64,000 bases of DNA from Paraburkholderia eburnea (GCF_002917095.1 NZ_PQGA01000021.1:1-64000); one strand, 5' to 3'; shown: positions 40,685 through 49,986, counted from the stretch's first letter. The notes: a model not told the origin generated them from the letters alone. A program made the numbers and translations.

Positions 40685-41617
40685 ATGTCCACGAATTTGA
40701 ACGGCCAGAACGCGCTCGGCGATAACGCCGCGCGGCAATTGGCGAATGCCACCAAGACCGTCCCCCAGCTGTCCACCATCACGCCGCGCTGGCTGACACA
40801 TCTGCTGCAATGGGTGCCGGTGGAAGCCGGCATCTATCGCCTGAACCGGGTGAAGGATCCCGAGGCCGTGCGCGCCACCTGCACCGCGCGCGAGGACGAA
40901 GGCACGCTGCCGACCACGTTCGTGCCTTACGAAGAAAATCCGCGCGAGTACTTCCTCAATGCGGTGAGCACCGTGCTCGACGTGCATACGCGTATTTCCG
41001 ATTTGTATAGCAGTCCGCACGATCAGATCAAGGAACAGCTGCGCCTCACGATCGAGACGATCAAGGAGCTGCAGGAAAGCCAGCTCATCAACAATCCCGA
41101 CTATGGCCTGCTCGCCAACGTCGAGGAAGAACAGCGCATCTTTCCGCTGACCGGCGCGCCGACGCCCGACGATCTCGACGAACTGCTCACCAAGGTCTGG
41201 AAAGAACCGGCATTCTTCCTCACGCATCCGCTCGGCATCGCCGCGTTCGCGCGGGAGTGCACGCGTCGTGGCGTGCCGCCGCCCACGGTCAGCCTGTTTG
41301 GGTCGCAATTCATCACGTGGCGCGGCATTCCGCTGATTCCGTCCGACAAGGTGCCGGTTGCCGACGGCAAGACCAAGATCCTGCTGCTGCGCGTGGGCGA
41401 CAAGCGGCAAGGCGTGGTCGGCCTGTATCAGCCGGGCGTCGCGGGCGAACAGGGGCCGGGTCTGTCGGTGCGCTTCATGGGCATCAACAATCAGGCGATC
41501 GCGTCGTATCTGATCTCGCTTTATTGCTCGCTTGCCGTGCATTCGCCGGACGCGCTCGCAGTTCTCGATGACGTGGAAATCGGCAAGTACCATGACTATG
41601 CAGACACCTACCGGTAA
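40685..41617 (+). CDS. family 2A encapsulin nanocompartment shell protein
   Basis: A 310-residue HK97-fold shell protein of the SrpI type. The N-terminal arm reads NALGDNAARQLANATKTVPQ, then ITPRWLTHLLQWVPVEAGIYRLNRV, both strongly conserved in family 2A. The E-loop and P-domain follow (DVHTRISDLYSSPHDQIKEQ, QLINNPDYGLLANVE), and the A-domain ends GIPLIPSDKVP...LLLRVGDKRQGVVGLYQPG. No cyclic-nucleotide-binding insert is present, which separates it from family 2B. Sixty copies should form a T=1 shell ~25 nm across. The cysteine desulfurase gene overlaps its 3' end by 26 bases, which identifies the cargo. Confidence 0.93.
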   Translation: MSTNLNGQNALGDNAARQLANATKTVPQLSTITPRWLTHLLQWVPVEAGIYRLNRVKDPEAVRATCTAREDEGTLPTTFVPYEENPREYFLNAVSTVLDVHTRISDLYSSPHDQIKEQLRLTIETIKELQESQLINNPDYGLLANVEEEQRIFPLTGAPTPDDLDELLTKVWKEPAFFLTHPLGIAAFARECTRRGVPPPTVSLFGSQFITWRGIPLIPSDKVPVADGKTKILLLRVGDKRQGVVGLYQPGVAGEQGPGLSVRFMGINNQAIASYLISLYCSLAVHSPDALAVLDDVEIGKYHDYADTYR

Positions 41618-43586
41618 TCCAGCGCCTCTGCCGGGCGGCTTGCCCGATCCGGCGCAGCTCGCGCGACTGGCCAATGCGTTTTTCAGAGCGCCGCCGGGCG
41701 GTGTCGCGGCGCCGGAAGTCGTGACCGGCAGCGGTGCAGTAGGCGGGGTGCCGAGCGCATTGCCGGCTGCCGCGCCCGTGCTGGCGTCTCTCAGCAATCC
41801 CGCACCGGCGGGTTCGCCGCTCGCGGGGCCGGCTGGGACGGGCACCGGCGTGCCGGGTTTGACGTTGCCGCAAGGCCGTGTGCCGGGCGGCAATCTGTTG
41901 CCTGGCAGCCCCACGCACATCCTGTCGCTGGGTAATCGCGCACCGGCGCTTGCACCGCATGCCGCCGCGCAGAATGGTTTGCCCGATCAAGCCGTGTCGG
42001 TGTTGCCCGCGCTCGAACCGCGCGCGGGTGGCGCGTTGCTGGGTGTGCCGCAGCAGAGTGGGGCGTCGCCGTACTATTTCCTCGACGACACGCTACGCGC
42101 GGGCTCGCCTGCTTCGGCGCACGAGAACACCCGTTACGACGCACCCGCGCTGGGCGCCGATCCACGCGCATTCGGACTGCCCACGCAAGACGATCTGCGC
42201 GGATTGCTGTCCTTGCACCGTGACGGCTTTCAGGGCGCGCCCGGCATACCGGACGCGAAGCCCGCACACGGCTCGCACTACGTGCTGGACGAGGCGCGTG
42301 CCGCTGCGCATCCGCGTGACCAGCAACGCGATCAGACACATGGCGCGCCATTTTCCGCCGTGCGCGCGCCTTTCGACGTCGATGCCGTGAGGCGTGACTT
42401 CCCGATTCTCGCCGAGCGCGTGAATGGCCGCCCGCTCGTCTGGCTCGACAACGCGGCGACCACGCACAAGCCGCGTGCCGTGATCGAGCGCCTCGCGTAC
42501 TTCTACGAGCACGAGAACTCCAACATCCATCGCGCGGCGCATACGCTCGCGGGCCGCGCAACCGATGCCTACGAGCACGCGCGCGAGACGGTACAGCGCT
42601 TCATCGGCGCGGGCTCGCCCGATGAAATCGTGTTCGTGCGCGGCACGACCGAGGCGATCAACCTGATCGCCAAGTCATGGGGCGAGGAGAACGTGGGACC
42701 GGGCGACGAGATCGTCGTCTCGCATCTCGAGCACCACGCCAACATCGTGCCGTGGCAGCAGCTTGCCGCGCGCAAGGGCGCGACGCTGCGCGTGATTCCC
42801 GTCGATGAGTCCGGCCAGGTGCAGCTCGACGAATGCCGCAAGCTCTTTAACGAGCGTACGAAGATCGCGGCCGTCACCCAGGTGTCGAACGCGCTCGGCA
42901 CCGTCGTGCCGGTCGCGCAGATCGTGCAGATGGCGCACGCCGTGGGCGCGAAGGCGCTGGTGGACGGCGCGCAGTCGATCTCGCACCTGCGCGTGGATGT
43001 GCGCGCGCTCGACGCGGACTTCTTCGTGTTTTCGGGCCACAAGATTTACGGGCCGACCGGCATCGGCGTGGTCTATGGCAAGCGCGAAGTGCTCGAAGCG
43101 ATGCCGCCCTGGCAGGGCGGCGGCAACATGATCGCCGACGTCACCTTCGAGCGCACGCTGTTCCAGCCGCCGCCCGCGCGTTTCGAAGCCGGCACGGGCA
43201 ACATCGCCGACGCGGTGGGCCTGGGCGCCGCGCTGGACTACGTGACGCGCATCGGCATCGACAACATCGCGCGTTACGAGCACGATCTGCTCGCCTATGC
43301 GACGAGCGTGCTGGCGCCCGTGCCCGGCGTGCGGCTGGTGGGGACGGCGAACGACAAGGCGAGCGTGCTGTCGTTCGTGCTGCGCGGCTACCAGACCGAG
43401 GAAGTGGGCCGTGCGCTCAGCGAAGAGGGCATCGCGGTGCGCTCCGGCCATCATTGCGCGCAGCCGATCCTGCGGCGCTTTGGTCTGGAGGCCACGGTGC
43501 GCCCGTCGCTGGCGTTCTACAACACCTGCGACGAAGTCGACGCGCTGGTGTCGGTGGTGCGCAGGCTGGCGGCCCGACGCGGCTAA
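41592..43586 (+). CDS. encapsulin cargo: cysteine desulfurase with disordered N-terminal targeting domain
   Basis: A 664-residue protein from ATG 41592 (ATG 41598 also possible), overlapping the shell gene by 26 bases. Residues ~1-258 are a Pro/Gly/Ala-rich disordered domain. It starts with the conserved cargo motif LPDPAQLARLANAFF (17-31) and contains two aromatic-acidic motifs, SPYYFLDDTLR (159-169) and SHYVLDEAR (228-236). Residues 259-664 are a SufS-type group II desulfurase: PLP lysine K484 in SGHKIYGPTG and catalytic C622 in RSGHHCAQPILRRFG. It releases sulfur from cysteine as a persulfide. In related systems the N-terminal region loads the enzyme into the shell, where elemental sulfur can build up. 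Confidence 0.93.
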   Translation: MTMQTPTGNPAPLPGGLPDPAQLARLANAFFRAPPGGVAAPEVVTGSGAVGGVPSALPAAAPVLASLSNPAPAGSPLAGPAGTGTGVPGLTLPQGRVPGGNLLPGSPTHILSLGNRAPALAPHAAAQNGLPDQAVSVLPALEPRAGGALLGVPQQSGASPYYFLDDTLRAGSPASAHENTRYDAPALGADPRAFGLPTQDDLRGLLSLHRDGFQGAPGIPDAKPAHGSHYVLDEARAAAHPRDQQRDQTHGAPFSAVRAPFDVDAVRRDFPILAERVNGRPLVWLDNAATTHKPRAVIERLAYFYEHENSNIHRAAHTLAGRATDAYEHARETVQRFIGAGSPDEIVFVRGTTEAINLIAKSWGEENVGPGDEIVVSHLEHHANIVPWQQLAARKGATLRVIPVDESGQVQLDECRKLFNERTKIAAVTQVSNALGTVVPVAQIVQMAHAVGAKALVDGAQSISHLRVDVRALDADFFVFSGHKIYGPTGIGVVYGKREVLEAMPPWQGGGNMIADVTFERTLFQPPPARFEAGTGNIADAVGLGAALDYVTRIGIDNIARYEHDLLAYATSVLAPVPGVRLVGTANDKASVLSFVLRGYQTEEVGRALSEEGIAVRSGHHCAQPILRRFGLEATVRPSLAFYNTCDEVDALVSVVRRLAARRG

Positions 43587-43595
43587 AAGCCAACC

Positions 43596-43627
43596 AGGAG
43601 GCGCAGCGGGAAACCGTTGCGCCTCCT
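43596..43627. terminator. terminator-like hairpin after the encapsulin operon
   Basis: AGGAGGCGCAGCGG (43596-43609) and CCGTTGCGCCTCCT (43614-43627) form a 14-bp stem with one mismatch and a GAAA loop, 10 bases after the desulfurase stop and before the convergent MocR gene. No T-run; probably bidirectional. Confidence 0.7.
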
Positions 43628-43748
43628 TCGAACAAGCGCGGCGCTTACGCGAAAGTGATGAATTGCGCCGACGACCACACCTTGCCGTTGTCGCGTTACC
43701 ACCCCAAGCAGTACACCGGACGAAACCCGACCGGCACATGCGAATGCG

Positions 43749-45299
43749 TCACGACATGCTCGCCGGGGCCTGCGTGGCGGAAAGCAACGCCGTGCGCTTG
43801 CCGAATGCGTGCGCTTCGATTACGCGCGCAAGGGTCGCGAACGCCGGCTCGATGTTCTCGTGCGGCACGCACGCATAACCGGTTAGCAATCCTTTGCGTT
43901 GTTGTTTTCCCAGGTAGTACGATGCAAGCGGCCTCACAATCACCCCTGCTTCGTAGGCTGCGGCCGTGACCTCGCGGTCGTCGCAATGTTCGGGCAAGCC
44001 GAGTACGAAATGCAGACCCGCTTCATCGCCCATAACAGGCAGGGCATCGCCGAAATGGCGTGTGACGGCGTCGATCAACAATTGGCGTCGTTCGCCGTAC
44101 AGCGTGCGCATACGACGCACGTGCGAGGTGAGATAACCGTCCAGGATGAACTCCGCCAGCACGGCCTGCTGCATCAACTGGCCTTCGCGATAAAGCTCTG
44201 CGACGCCCGTGCGAAAGGTGGCGGCGAGCCGCTCGGGCACCACCATATAGCCAATACGCAAGCCCGGGAACAGCAGCTTTCCGAGACTGCCCACATAGAT
44301 CACACGATCCGATTCGTCGAGTCCCTGCAATGACGCGAGAGGCCGGCTGCCGTAGCGGAACTCGCTGTCGTAGTCGTCTTCGATGATCCACATCTTGTGC
44401 TGGCGCGCGTATTCGAGCAGCGTGCGGCGTCTTGCGAGGCTCATGACCATGCCCAGCGGATACTGATGCGAGGGCGTGACGAGCGCCATGCGCGGCGGAT
44501 GACGCAGATCGGCGTCGCCGGGGTTCAAGCCTTCGGCATCCACCGGTATTGGCGCGAGCTGGATGCCTGACGCCTGCAGCACGCTGCGCGCTCCCCAATA
44601 ACACGGTTCTTCGACCCAGGCACGGTCGCCGTGATCCGCGAGCAGGCGCACCGCGAGATCGATCGACTGATGAATGCCGGTCGTGATAATGATCTGCTCG
44701 GGTGAGCAACGCACCGAGCGAGCGACGCGCAGATAGTCCGACAAGGCCCGTCGCAGCGGGCGATAGCCGCCGCCCGGTGCGTAGGTGAGGAGGTCGTGGC
44801 CCACCGACTTCCAGAGGCGCGACTGCAGGCGGCTCCAGGTGCGCGCGGGAAATTCGGCCACGTCGGGCACGCCTGGCATGAATGCACCCCATTGCTTCGC
44901 CGAGACGCCTGCTTCGTCAATCAGACGCTGCCCGCGCATGGACATGTCACCGCGCGGGCAGGTTGTCGCATGGGCGGGCGCATCGGCATCTTCCGGGGCG
45001 TGCAAGGCGGTGCGCGGGCCGACCGCGGCGGAGTCGGGGCGTGTGTCGGCGACATAGGTGCCGCTGCCGGTGGTCGAGAGCACGTAGCCCTCGGCGCTCA
45101 ACTGGTCGTACACGTGCACCACCGTATTGCGCGCGATCCCAAGGTCAGCCGCAAGCGTGCGCGAGCTGGGCAGTCGGGTGCCGGGCGCCAGGTGGCCGGT
45201 CAGGATGGCCTGCTGCATCAGGCGCAGCAACTGGCGGTAGACCGGTTCGACGCCGGCCTTGTCAAGCTGCGCGGCCAGCCAGTCGGACAAAATTACCAT
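43749..45299 (-). CDS. MocR-family regulator (GntR helix-turn-helix fused to PLP aminotransferase fold)
   Basis: About 516 residues from ATG 45299, which has a GGGGGG tract upstream. An ATG at 45326 falls inside the direct-repeat operator and is less likely. Residues ~1-75 are a GntR winged helix (PGTRLPSSRTLAADLGIARN, YDQLSAEGYV). From ~115 on is a fold-type I aminotransferase-like domain with TTGIHQSIDLAVRLL, IEDDYDSEFRYG and the PLP-lysine region YVGSLGKLLFPGLRIGY. MocR proteins sense PLP adducts of amino acids, GABA or polyamines. It is divergent from the polyamine-type ABC importer, its likely target. Confidence 0.9.
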   Translation of the reverse strand: MVILSDWLAAQLDKAGVEPVYRQLLRLMQQAILTGHLAPGTRLPSSRTLAADLGIARNTVVHVYDQLSAEGYVLSTTGSGTYVADTRPDSAAVGPRTALHAPEDADAPAHATTCPRGDMSMRGQRLIDEAGVSAKQWGAFMPGVPDVAEFPARTWSRLQSRLWKSVGHDLLTYAPGGGYRPLRRALSDYLRVARSVRCSPEQIIITTGIHQSIDLAVRLLADHGDRAWVEEPCYWGARSVLQASGIQLAPIPVDAEGLNPGDADLRHPPRMALVTPSHQYPLGMVMSLARRRTLLEYARQHKMWIIEDDYDSEFRYGSRPLASLQGLDESDRVIYVGSLGKLLFPGLRIGYMVVPERLAATFRTGVAELYREGQLMQQAVLAEFILDGYLTSHVRRMRTLYGERRQLLIDAVTRHFGDALPVMGDEAGLHFVLGLPEHCDDREVTAAAYEAGVIVRPLASYYLGKQQRKGLLTGYACVPHENIEPAFATLARVIEAHAFGKRTALLSATQAPASMS

Positions 45300-45314
45300 C
45301 GGCCCCCCGAGGTC

Positions 45315-45353
45315 AAATGGTTCCATCCGGAATAATGAAATGGCTCCATTGGA
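45315..45353. promoter_or_regulatory. direct repeat, probable MocR operator
   Basis: AAATGGTTCCATCCGGA (45315-45331) and AAATGGCTCCATTGGA (45338-45353) are direct repeats 23 bases apart, about two helical turns, in the divergent region between the MocR gene and the ABC operon. MocR/PdxR-type regulators commonly bind paired direct repeats on one DNA face. Confidence 0.65.
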
Positions 45354-45477
45354 TAGAACCGAAAGCGACTATAGTAATCCGCACGTCAGGTCCAGTTAAT
45401 GCCTGCGACAGGTTTTATTTAATCGCGCCGGATCGACAAGGCGCGGCAATACAGGAACAAAGACAGGAGACAGGGCG

Positions 45478-46569
45478 ATGAAGCACTCGGACGTGATCGT
45501 CAGCTTTCGCGGCGTGCGCAAGACTTACGACGGCGAAACCCTGGTGGTGAAGCAACTCGATCTGGACATCTATCAGGGCGAGTTCCTGACGTTGCTCGGG
45601 CCGTCCGGGTCCGGAAAAACCACGTGCCTGATGATGCTCGCGGGTTTCGAATTCCCGACCGGCGGTGAGATCCGCCTCGAGGGCAAGCTGCTCAATAACG
45701 TGCCGCCGCACAAGCGCGACATCGGCATGGTGTTCCAGAACTACGCTTTGTTCCCGCACATGACGGTCGAACAGAACGTGGCGTATCCGCTGGGCGTGCG
45801 CAAGGTGCCGGCCGGCGAGCGCGCCGCGCGCGTGAACGATGCGCTCAAGATGGTGCGCATGGAAAGCTTCGCGAAGCGTTATCCGGCGCAGCTTTCGGGC
45901 GGGCAGCAGCAGCGTATCGCGCTGGCGCGCGCGCTGGTGTTCCAGCCCAAGCTCGTGCTGATGGACGAGCCGCTGGGCGCGCTCGACAAACAGCTGCGCG
46001 AACATATGCAATACGAACTCAAGTCGCTGCACGAGAAGCTCGGCATCACCTTCGTCTACGTGACGCACGATCAGGGCGAGGCACTCACCATGTCGGACCG
46101 CGTCGCGGTATTTGACAAGGGCATCGTGCAGCAGCTCGACAGCGTGGACCGTCTTTATGAATCGCCATGCAACGAGTTCGTCGCGAGCTTTATCGGCGAC
46201 AGCAATCGTCTGCGCGGCAAGATCGTCTCGGTCGAAGGCGAGTTCTGCGAAATCCACCTGGCCGATGGCACGCGCCTGAAGGGCCGCAACGTCGCGGGCG
46301 CGCAGGCGGGCGCCGACGCCATCGCCTCCATTCGTCCCGAACGTATGAAGCTTGCCGCTCATGGCGCGAGCAACGGCGCGAACGCCATTGCGGGCGAGGC
46401 GCGCAGTCTGATCTATTACGGCGACCACGTGCGCATGCGCTGCGGTCTGCCCCAGCAGGACGAGTGCTTCGTGAAAGTGCCGCTCGGCACTGAGGCGCTC
46501 GCCGGTTTCGCGCCCGGCCAGCCGGTCGCGCTCGAGTTTGCGCCCGAACATCTGCGCGTGTTCGCGTGA
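45478..46569 (+). CDS. ABC transporter ATPase, PotA-like
   Basis: A 363-residue ATPase. Walker A GPSGSGKTT (residues ~40-48), Q-loop VFQNYALFPHMTV, signature LSGGQQQRIALARAL, Walker B LVLMDEPLGALD, and H-loop YVTHDQGEAL. Residues ~240-363 form the TOBE/OB regulatory domain. The domain order and the neighbours (PotD-like binding protein, two PotB/PotC-type permeases) place it in the spermidine/putrescine family. It is the first gene of the operon, divergent from the MocR gene; ribosome-binding site AGGAGACAGGGCG. Confidence 0.9.
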   Translation: MKHSDVIVSFRGVRKTYDGETLVVKQLDLDIYQGEFLTLLGPSGSGKTTCLMMLAGFEFPTGGEIRLEGKLLNNVPPHKRDIGMVFQNYALFPHMTVEQNVAYPLGVRKVPAGERAARVNDALKMVRMESFAKRYPAQLSGGQQQRIALARALVFQPKLVLMDEPLGALDKQLREHMQYELKSLHEKLGITFVYVTHDQGEALTMSDRVAVFDKGIVQQLDSVDRLYESPCNEFVASFIGDSNRLRGKIVSVEGEFCEIHLADGTRLKGRNVAGAQAGADAIASIRPERMKLAAHGASNGANAIAGEARSLIYYGDHVRMRCGLPQQDECFVKVPLGTEALAGFAPGQPVALEFAPEHLRVFA

Positions 46570-46638
46570 AGACGACCGGGTCACGCCGCTCGTGCTGAAG
46601 GCCCGGCAAGACAAACCACCAAGGAGAAGGGACTCACC

Positions 46639-47682
46639 ATGAAAAAGATCGGCAACATGCGCGTTGCGGCGGTCGCGGCCACGCTCGCACTCTCGCTCGG
46701 CGCGGCGCACGCGGCGGAACTCACGGTCGTGAACTTCGGCGGCGCGAATGGCAACGCGCAGAAGGCGGCCTTCAACGAGCCGTATCAGGCGCAGACAGGC
46801 ACGAAGATCACGACCGTCGAATACAACGGCGAGCAGGCCAAGGTCAAGGCCATGGTCGAAGCGAAACACGTCAACTGGGACGTGGTGGAAGTCGAAACCG
46901 GCGACATCGCGCGCGGCTGCGACGAAGGCCTCTACGAGAAGCTCGACTGGTCGAAGCTCGGCAACAAGAGCGACTTCATCAAGGCTGCGCAGCAGCCGTG
47001 CGGCGCGGGTTTCTTCGTGTGGTCCACGGCGCTCGCCTATAACGCCGACAAACTCAAGACCGCGCCCACGGGTTGGGCCGACTTCTGGGACACGAAGAAA
47101 TTCCCGGGCAAGCGCGGTATGCGCAAGGGCGCGCAATACAACCTCGAATTCGCGCTGATGGCCGACGGCGTGGCGCCGCAGGACGTCTACAAGGTGCTCT
47201 CGACCAAGGCGGGCCAGGACCGCGCGTTCAAGAAGCTCGACGAACTCAAGCCGAACATCCAGTGGTGGGAGGCGGGCGCGCAGCCGCCCCAGTTCCTCGT
47301 GGCCGGCGACGTGGTGATGTCCACGGCTTTCAACGGCCGGATCGACGCTGCGCAGCGCGAAGGCAAGAACCTCAGGGTCGTGTGGAGCGGCAGCATCTAC
47401 GATCTGGACTACTGGGCGATTCCGAAGGGCTCGCCCAACAAGGACGCGGCGCTCAAGTACATCGCCTACACCCTCTCGCCGAAGCCGCAGCAGGAGTACG
47501 CGAAGCACATCGCCTACGGCCCGGTCAACGACAACGCGATCAAGGCGCTCGACGCGAAGACACTGGAAAACCTGCCGAATTCGCCGGCCAACGGCAAGAA
47601 TGCGGTGCAGCAGAACCTCACGTTCTGGACCGATCACGGTGACGAACTGGAACAGCGCTTCGCTTCGTGGGCAGCGAAGTAA
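46639..47682 (+). CDS. periplasmic binding protein, PotD/PotF-like
   Basis: A 347-residue protein with a signal peptide (MRVAAVAATLALSLGAAHAA, cut before ELTV). The mature part begins LTVVNFGGANGNAQKAAFNE, a style closer to the YdcS/PotD subgroup for polyamines and related amines than to metal-binding proteins. DVVEVETGDIARGCDEGLYEKLDW and DYWAIPKGSPNKDAALKYI are further family segments. It should deliver a polyamine or GABA-like compound to the two permeases downstream. Ligand identity is inference from family and MocR context. Confidence 0.88.
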   Translation: MKKIGNMRVAAVAATLALSLGAAHAAELTVVNFGGANGNAQKAAFNEPYQAQTGTKITTVEYNGEQAKVKAMVEAKHVNWDVVEVETGDIARGCDEGLYEKLDWSKLGNKSDFIKAAQQPCGAGFFVWSTALAYNADKLKTAPTGWADFWDTKKFPGKRGMRKGAQYNLEFALMADGVAPQDVYKVLSTKAGQDRAFKKLDELKPNIQWWEAGAQPPQFLVAGDVVMSTAFNGRIDAAQREGKNLRVVWSGSIYDLDYWAIPKGSPNKDAALKYIAYTLSPKPQQEYAKHIAYGPVNDNAIKALDAKTLENLPNSPANGKNAVQQNLTFWTDHGDELEQRFASWAAK

Positions 47683-47774
47683 GCGCGTGAAGCGTTGAAG
47701 TATCCGTTGCGCGGCGCGCGGTTTGCAGCACAAGGCGCGTCGCGCGGCAACGGGGGCAGTGCAGGAGACTTGAT

Positions 47775-49061
47775 GTGACAACGATGACGACCGTGACCAA
47801 CGTCGCTGACGATGCAGGCGAATCGAGCGCGCGCCTGAAGCGCGAACTGCGCCTCGCGCAGGCGAAGAAGCGCACCATGGCGCTGCTGCTGATCGCGCCG
47901 CTGGCGATCTTTCTGCTGTTGATTTTTGTCGTGCCGATCGCGGCGCTGCTCACGCGCGCCGTGCAGAATCCAGAAGTGGCCACCGCGCTGCCGCATACGA
48001 TTGCGGCACTCAACGGCTGGGACCGCAAAAGCGCGCCGCCCGACGCGGCCTACGCCGCGCTCGCGCAGGACCTCGCGGCGGTGCAGGACGGCGACGCCAT
48101 GGGCGCGCTCGCGCGCCGCCTGAACGTGGAGATCGCCGGCTATCGCTCGCTCGTGGCGAAGACCGCGCGCGCCATGCCGCTTTCCGACGACGACGGCAAG
48201 CCGCTCACGCTCACGCCCGCGCAGACGCGCGCCAAAATCGTCGAACTCGACGATCGCTGGAACGACGTGACGTACTGGCAGGCCATCGCGAAGAATAGCG
48301 GCCGCTATTCGCCGTTCTATCTGCTCGCCTCGCTCGACCACAAGCAGGACGCCTTCGGCAGTATCGTGTCCGCCGATCCCGAGCAGCAAATTTATCTCGC
48401 CGTGTTCGGGCGCACCTTCGTCATCAGCGTGTTCGTCACCTTGTTCGCGCTTGCGCTCGGCTATCCGCTCGCGTACTGGATCTCGACGCTCTCCGAGCGC
48501 CGCGCCAATCTCATGATGATCCTCGTGCTGATTCCGTTCTGGACGTCGATTCTCGTGCGCGTGGCCGCGTGGATCGTGATCCTGCAAAGCGAAGGGCTGG
48601 TCAACAAGGCGTTGATGGACACCGGCATCATTTCGTCGCCGCTTGCGCTGCTGTTCAACCGCGTGGGCGTCTATATTTCGATGACGCACATTCTCTTGCC
48701 CTTCATGGTGCTGCCGCTTTACAGCGTGATGAAATCGATCCCGCCGACGTATCAGCGCGCGGCCGTCTCGCTCGGCAGTCACCCGTTCGCGGCCTTCTGG
48801 CGCGTGTACGTGCCGCAGACCTATCCGGGCATTGGTGCGGGCGTGCTGCTCGTGTTCATTCTCTCGATTGGCTACTACATCACGCCCGCGCTGCTAGGCG
48901 GCCCGGCCGACCAGATGGTGAGCTACTACGTGGCGTACTTCACGAATGTGTCGATCAACTGGGGCATGGCATGCTCGCTCGGCGCGCTGCTGCTCGCGGC
49001 CACGACCGTGCTGTATTTCGTCTACGTGCGATTCACGCGCACGAACCTGAGCCTCGGCTAA
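47775..49061 (+). CDS. ABC transporter permease, PotB-like, with large periplasmic insert
   Basis: A 428-residue protein from GTG 47775 (AGGAG seven bases upstream). After a first helix at ~35-58 comes an unusually long soluble segment of ~150 residues, about 60-210 (GWDRKSAPPDAAYAALAQ, DDRWNDVTYWQAIAK). Five helices follow, with the EAA-like loop SIPPTYQRAAVSLGSHPFAAFWRVYVP that contacts the ATPase. PotB of E. coli is ~285 residues, so the insert is extra, but it is shared by many proteobacterial polyamine permeases. Its periplasmic placement would let it touch the binding protein. Confidence 0.88.
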   Translation: MTTMTTVTNVADDAGESSARLKRELRLAQAKKRTMALLLIAPLAIFLLLIFVVPIAALLTRAVQNPEVATALPHTIAALNGWDRKSAPPDAAYAALAQDLAAVQDGDAMGALARRLNVEIAGYRSLVAKTARAMPLSDDDGKPLTLTPAQTRAKIVELDDRWNDVTYWQAIAKNSGRYSPFYLLASLDHKQDAFGSIVSADPEQQIYLAVFGRTFVISVFVTLFALALGYPLAYWISTLSERRANLMMILVLIPFWTSILVRVAAWIVILQSEGLVNKALMDTGIISSPLALLFNRVGVYISMTHILLPFMVLPLYSVMKSIPPTYQRAAVSLGSHPFAAFWRVYVPQTYPGIGAGVLLVFILSIGYYITPALLGGPADQMVSYYVAYFTNVSINWGMACSLGALLLAATTVLYFVYVRFTRTNLSLG

Positions 49062-49074
49062 AGGAGGCCACGAC

Positions 49075-49914
49075 ATGAAATTCGCGAAACCGCTTTTTGC
49101 TCCGCACACCTCGGGCGTCGAACGCATCTGGTACTTCACGTTACGCGGCCTCGCCGTGCTCACGCTGCTGTATCTGATTCTGCCCGTGCTCGCGATCGTG
49201 CCGCTCTCATTCTCGTCGAGCACGTTCCTCGTGTATCCGATTCCGGGCTGGTCGCTGCGCTGGTACGAAAATCTCGTGATGTCCGACGAATGGCGCATGG
49301 CCGCGAAGAACAGCTTTATCGTCGGGCCGCTCGCAACGGTGGTGGCCACCGTACTCGGCACGCTCGCGGCCATCGGTCTGAACAAGGCCGACTTCCGCGG
49401 TAAATCGTTGCTGATGGCGGTCCTCATTTCGCCGATGATCGTGCCCGTGGTCGTGGTGGGCGTCGGCATGTATCTGTTCTTCGCGCCGCTCGGACTGGCC
49501 AATACGTATATCGGGCTGATTCTCGCGCACGCGTCGCTGGGTGTGCCTTTCGTGGTGACGACGGTGTCCGCCACGCTCGCGGGCTTCAATCACAATCTTG
49601 TGCGCGCGAGTCTGTCGCTGGGTGCGAATCCGGTCACGACGTTCTTTCGCGTAACCTTGCCGGTGATCGCGCCGGGCGTGATTTCGGGAGCGCTTTTCGC
49701 GTTCGCGACGTCGTTCGATGAAGTGGTTGTGACGCTGTTTCTCGCGGGCGCCGATCAGACTACCCTGCCGAGGCAGATGTTCACCGGCATCCGCGAGAAC
49801 ATCAGCCCGACGATTGCCGCGCTGGCCACGATCCTGATCGTCTTCTCGACCTGTCTACTGCTCGCGCTCGAGTGGCTGCGAGGCAGAAATGCCGCTCGCG
49901 CGGTCAAGGCGTAA
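49075..49914 (+). CDS. ABC transporter permease, PotC-like
   Basis: A 279-residue inner-membrane protein with six helices and the EAA-type loop LVRASLSLGANPVTTFFRVTLPVIAPG. It starts 13 bases after the previous permease (AAAGGAGG upstream of ATG 49075). It completes the A-D-B-C importer set. A compound hairpin follows the stop. Confidence 0.9.
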   Translation: MKFAKPLFAPHTSGVERIWYFTLRGLAVLTLLYLILPVLAIVPLSFSSSTFLVYPIPGWSLRWYENLVMSDEWRMAAKNSFIVGPLATVVATVLGTLAAIGLNKADFRGKSLLMAVLISPMIVPVVVVGVGMYLFFAPLGLANTYIGLILAHASLGVPFVVTTVSATLAGFNHNLVRASLSLGANPVTTFFRVTLPVIAPGVISGALFAFATSFDEVVVTLFLAGADQTTLPRQMFTGIRENISPTIAALATILIVFSTCLLLALEWLRGRNAARAVKA

Positions 49915-49949
49915 AAAGCAGGGAGGCCGATGCCCTGAAAGCGCTTGAA

Positions 49950-49986
49950 CGAAGCCTGCATCAATCGAATTGATTTCCAGGCTTCG
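49950..49986. terminator. compound hairpin, bidirectional terminator
   Basis: CGAAGCCTG (49950-49958) pairs with CAGGCTTCG (49978-49986). Inside it ATCAAT (49960-49965) pairs with ATTGAT (49969-49974). It stands between the converging permease and GGDEF-EAL genes. Confidence 0.7.
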
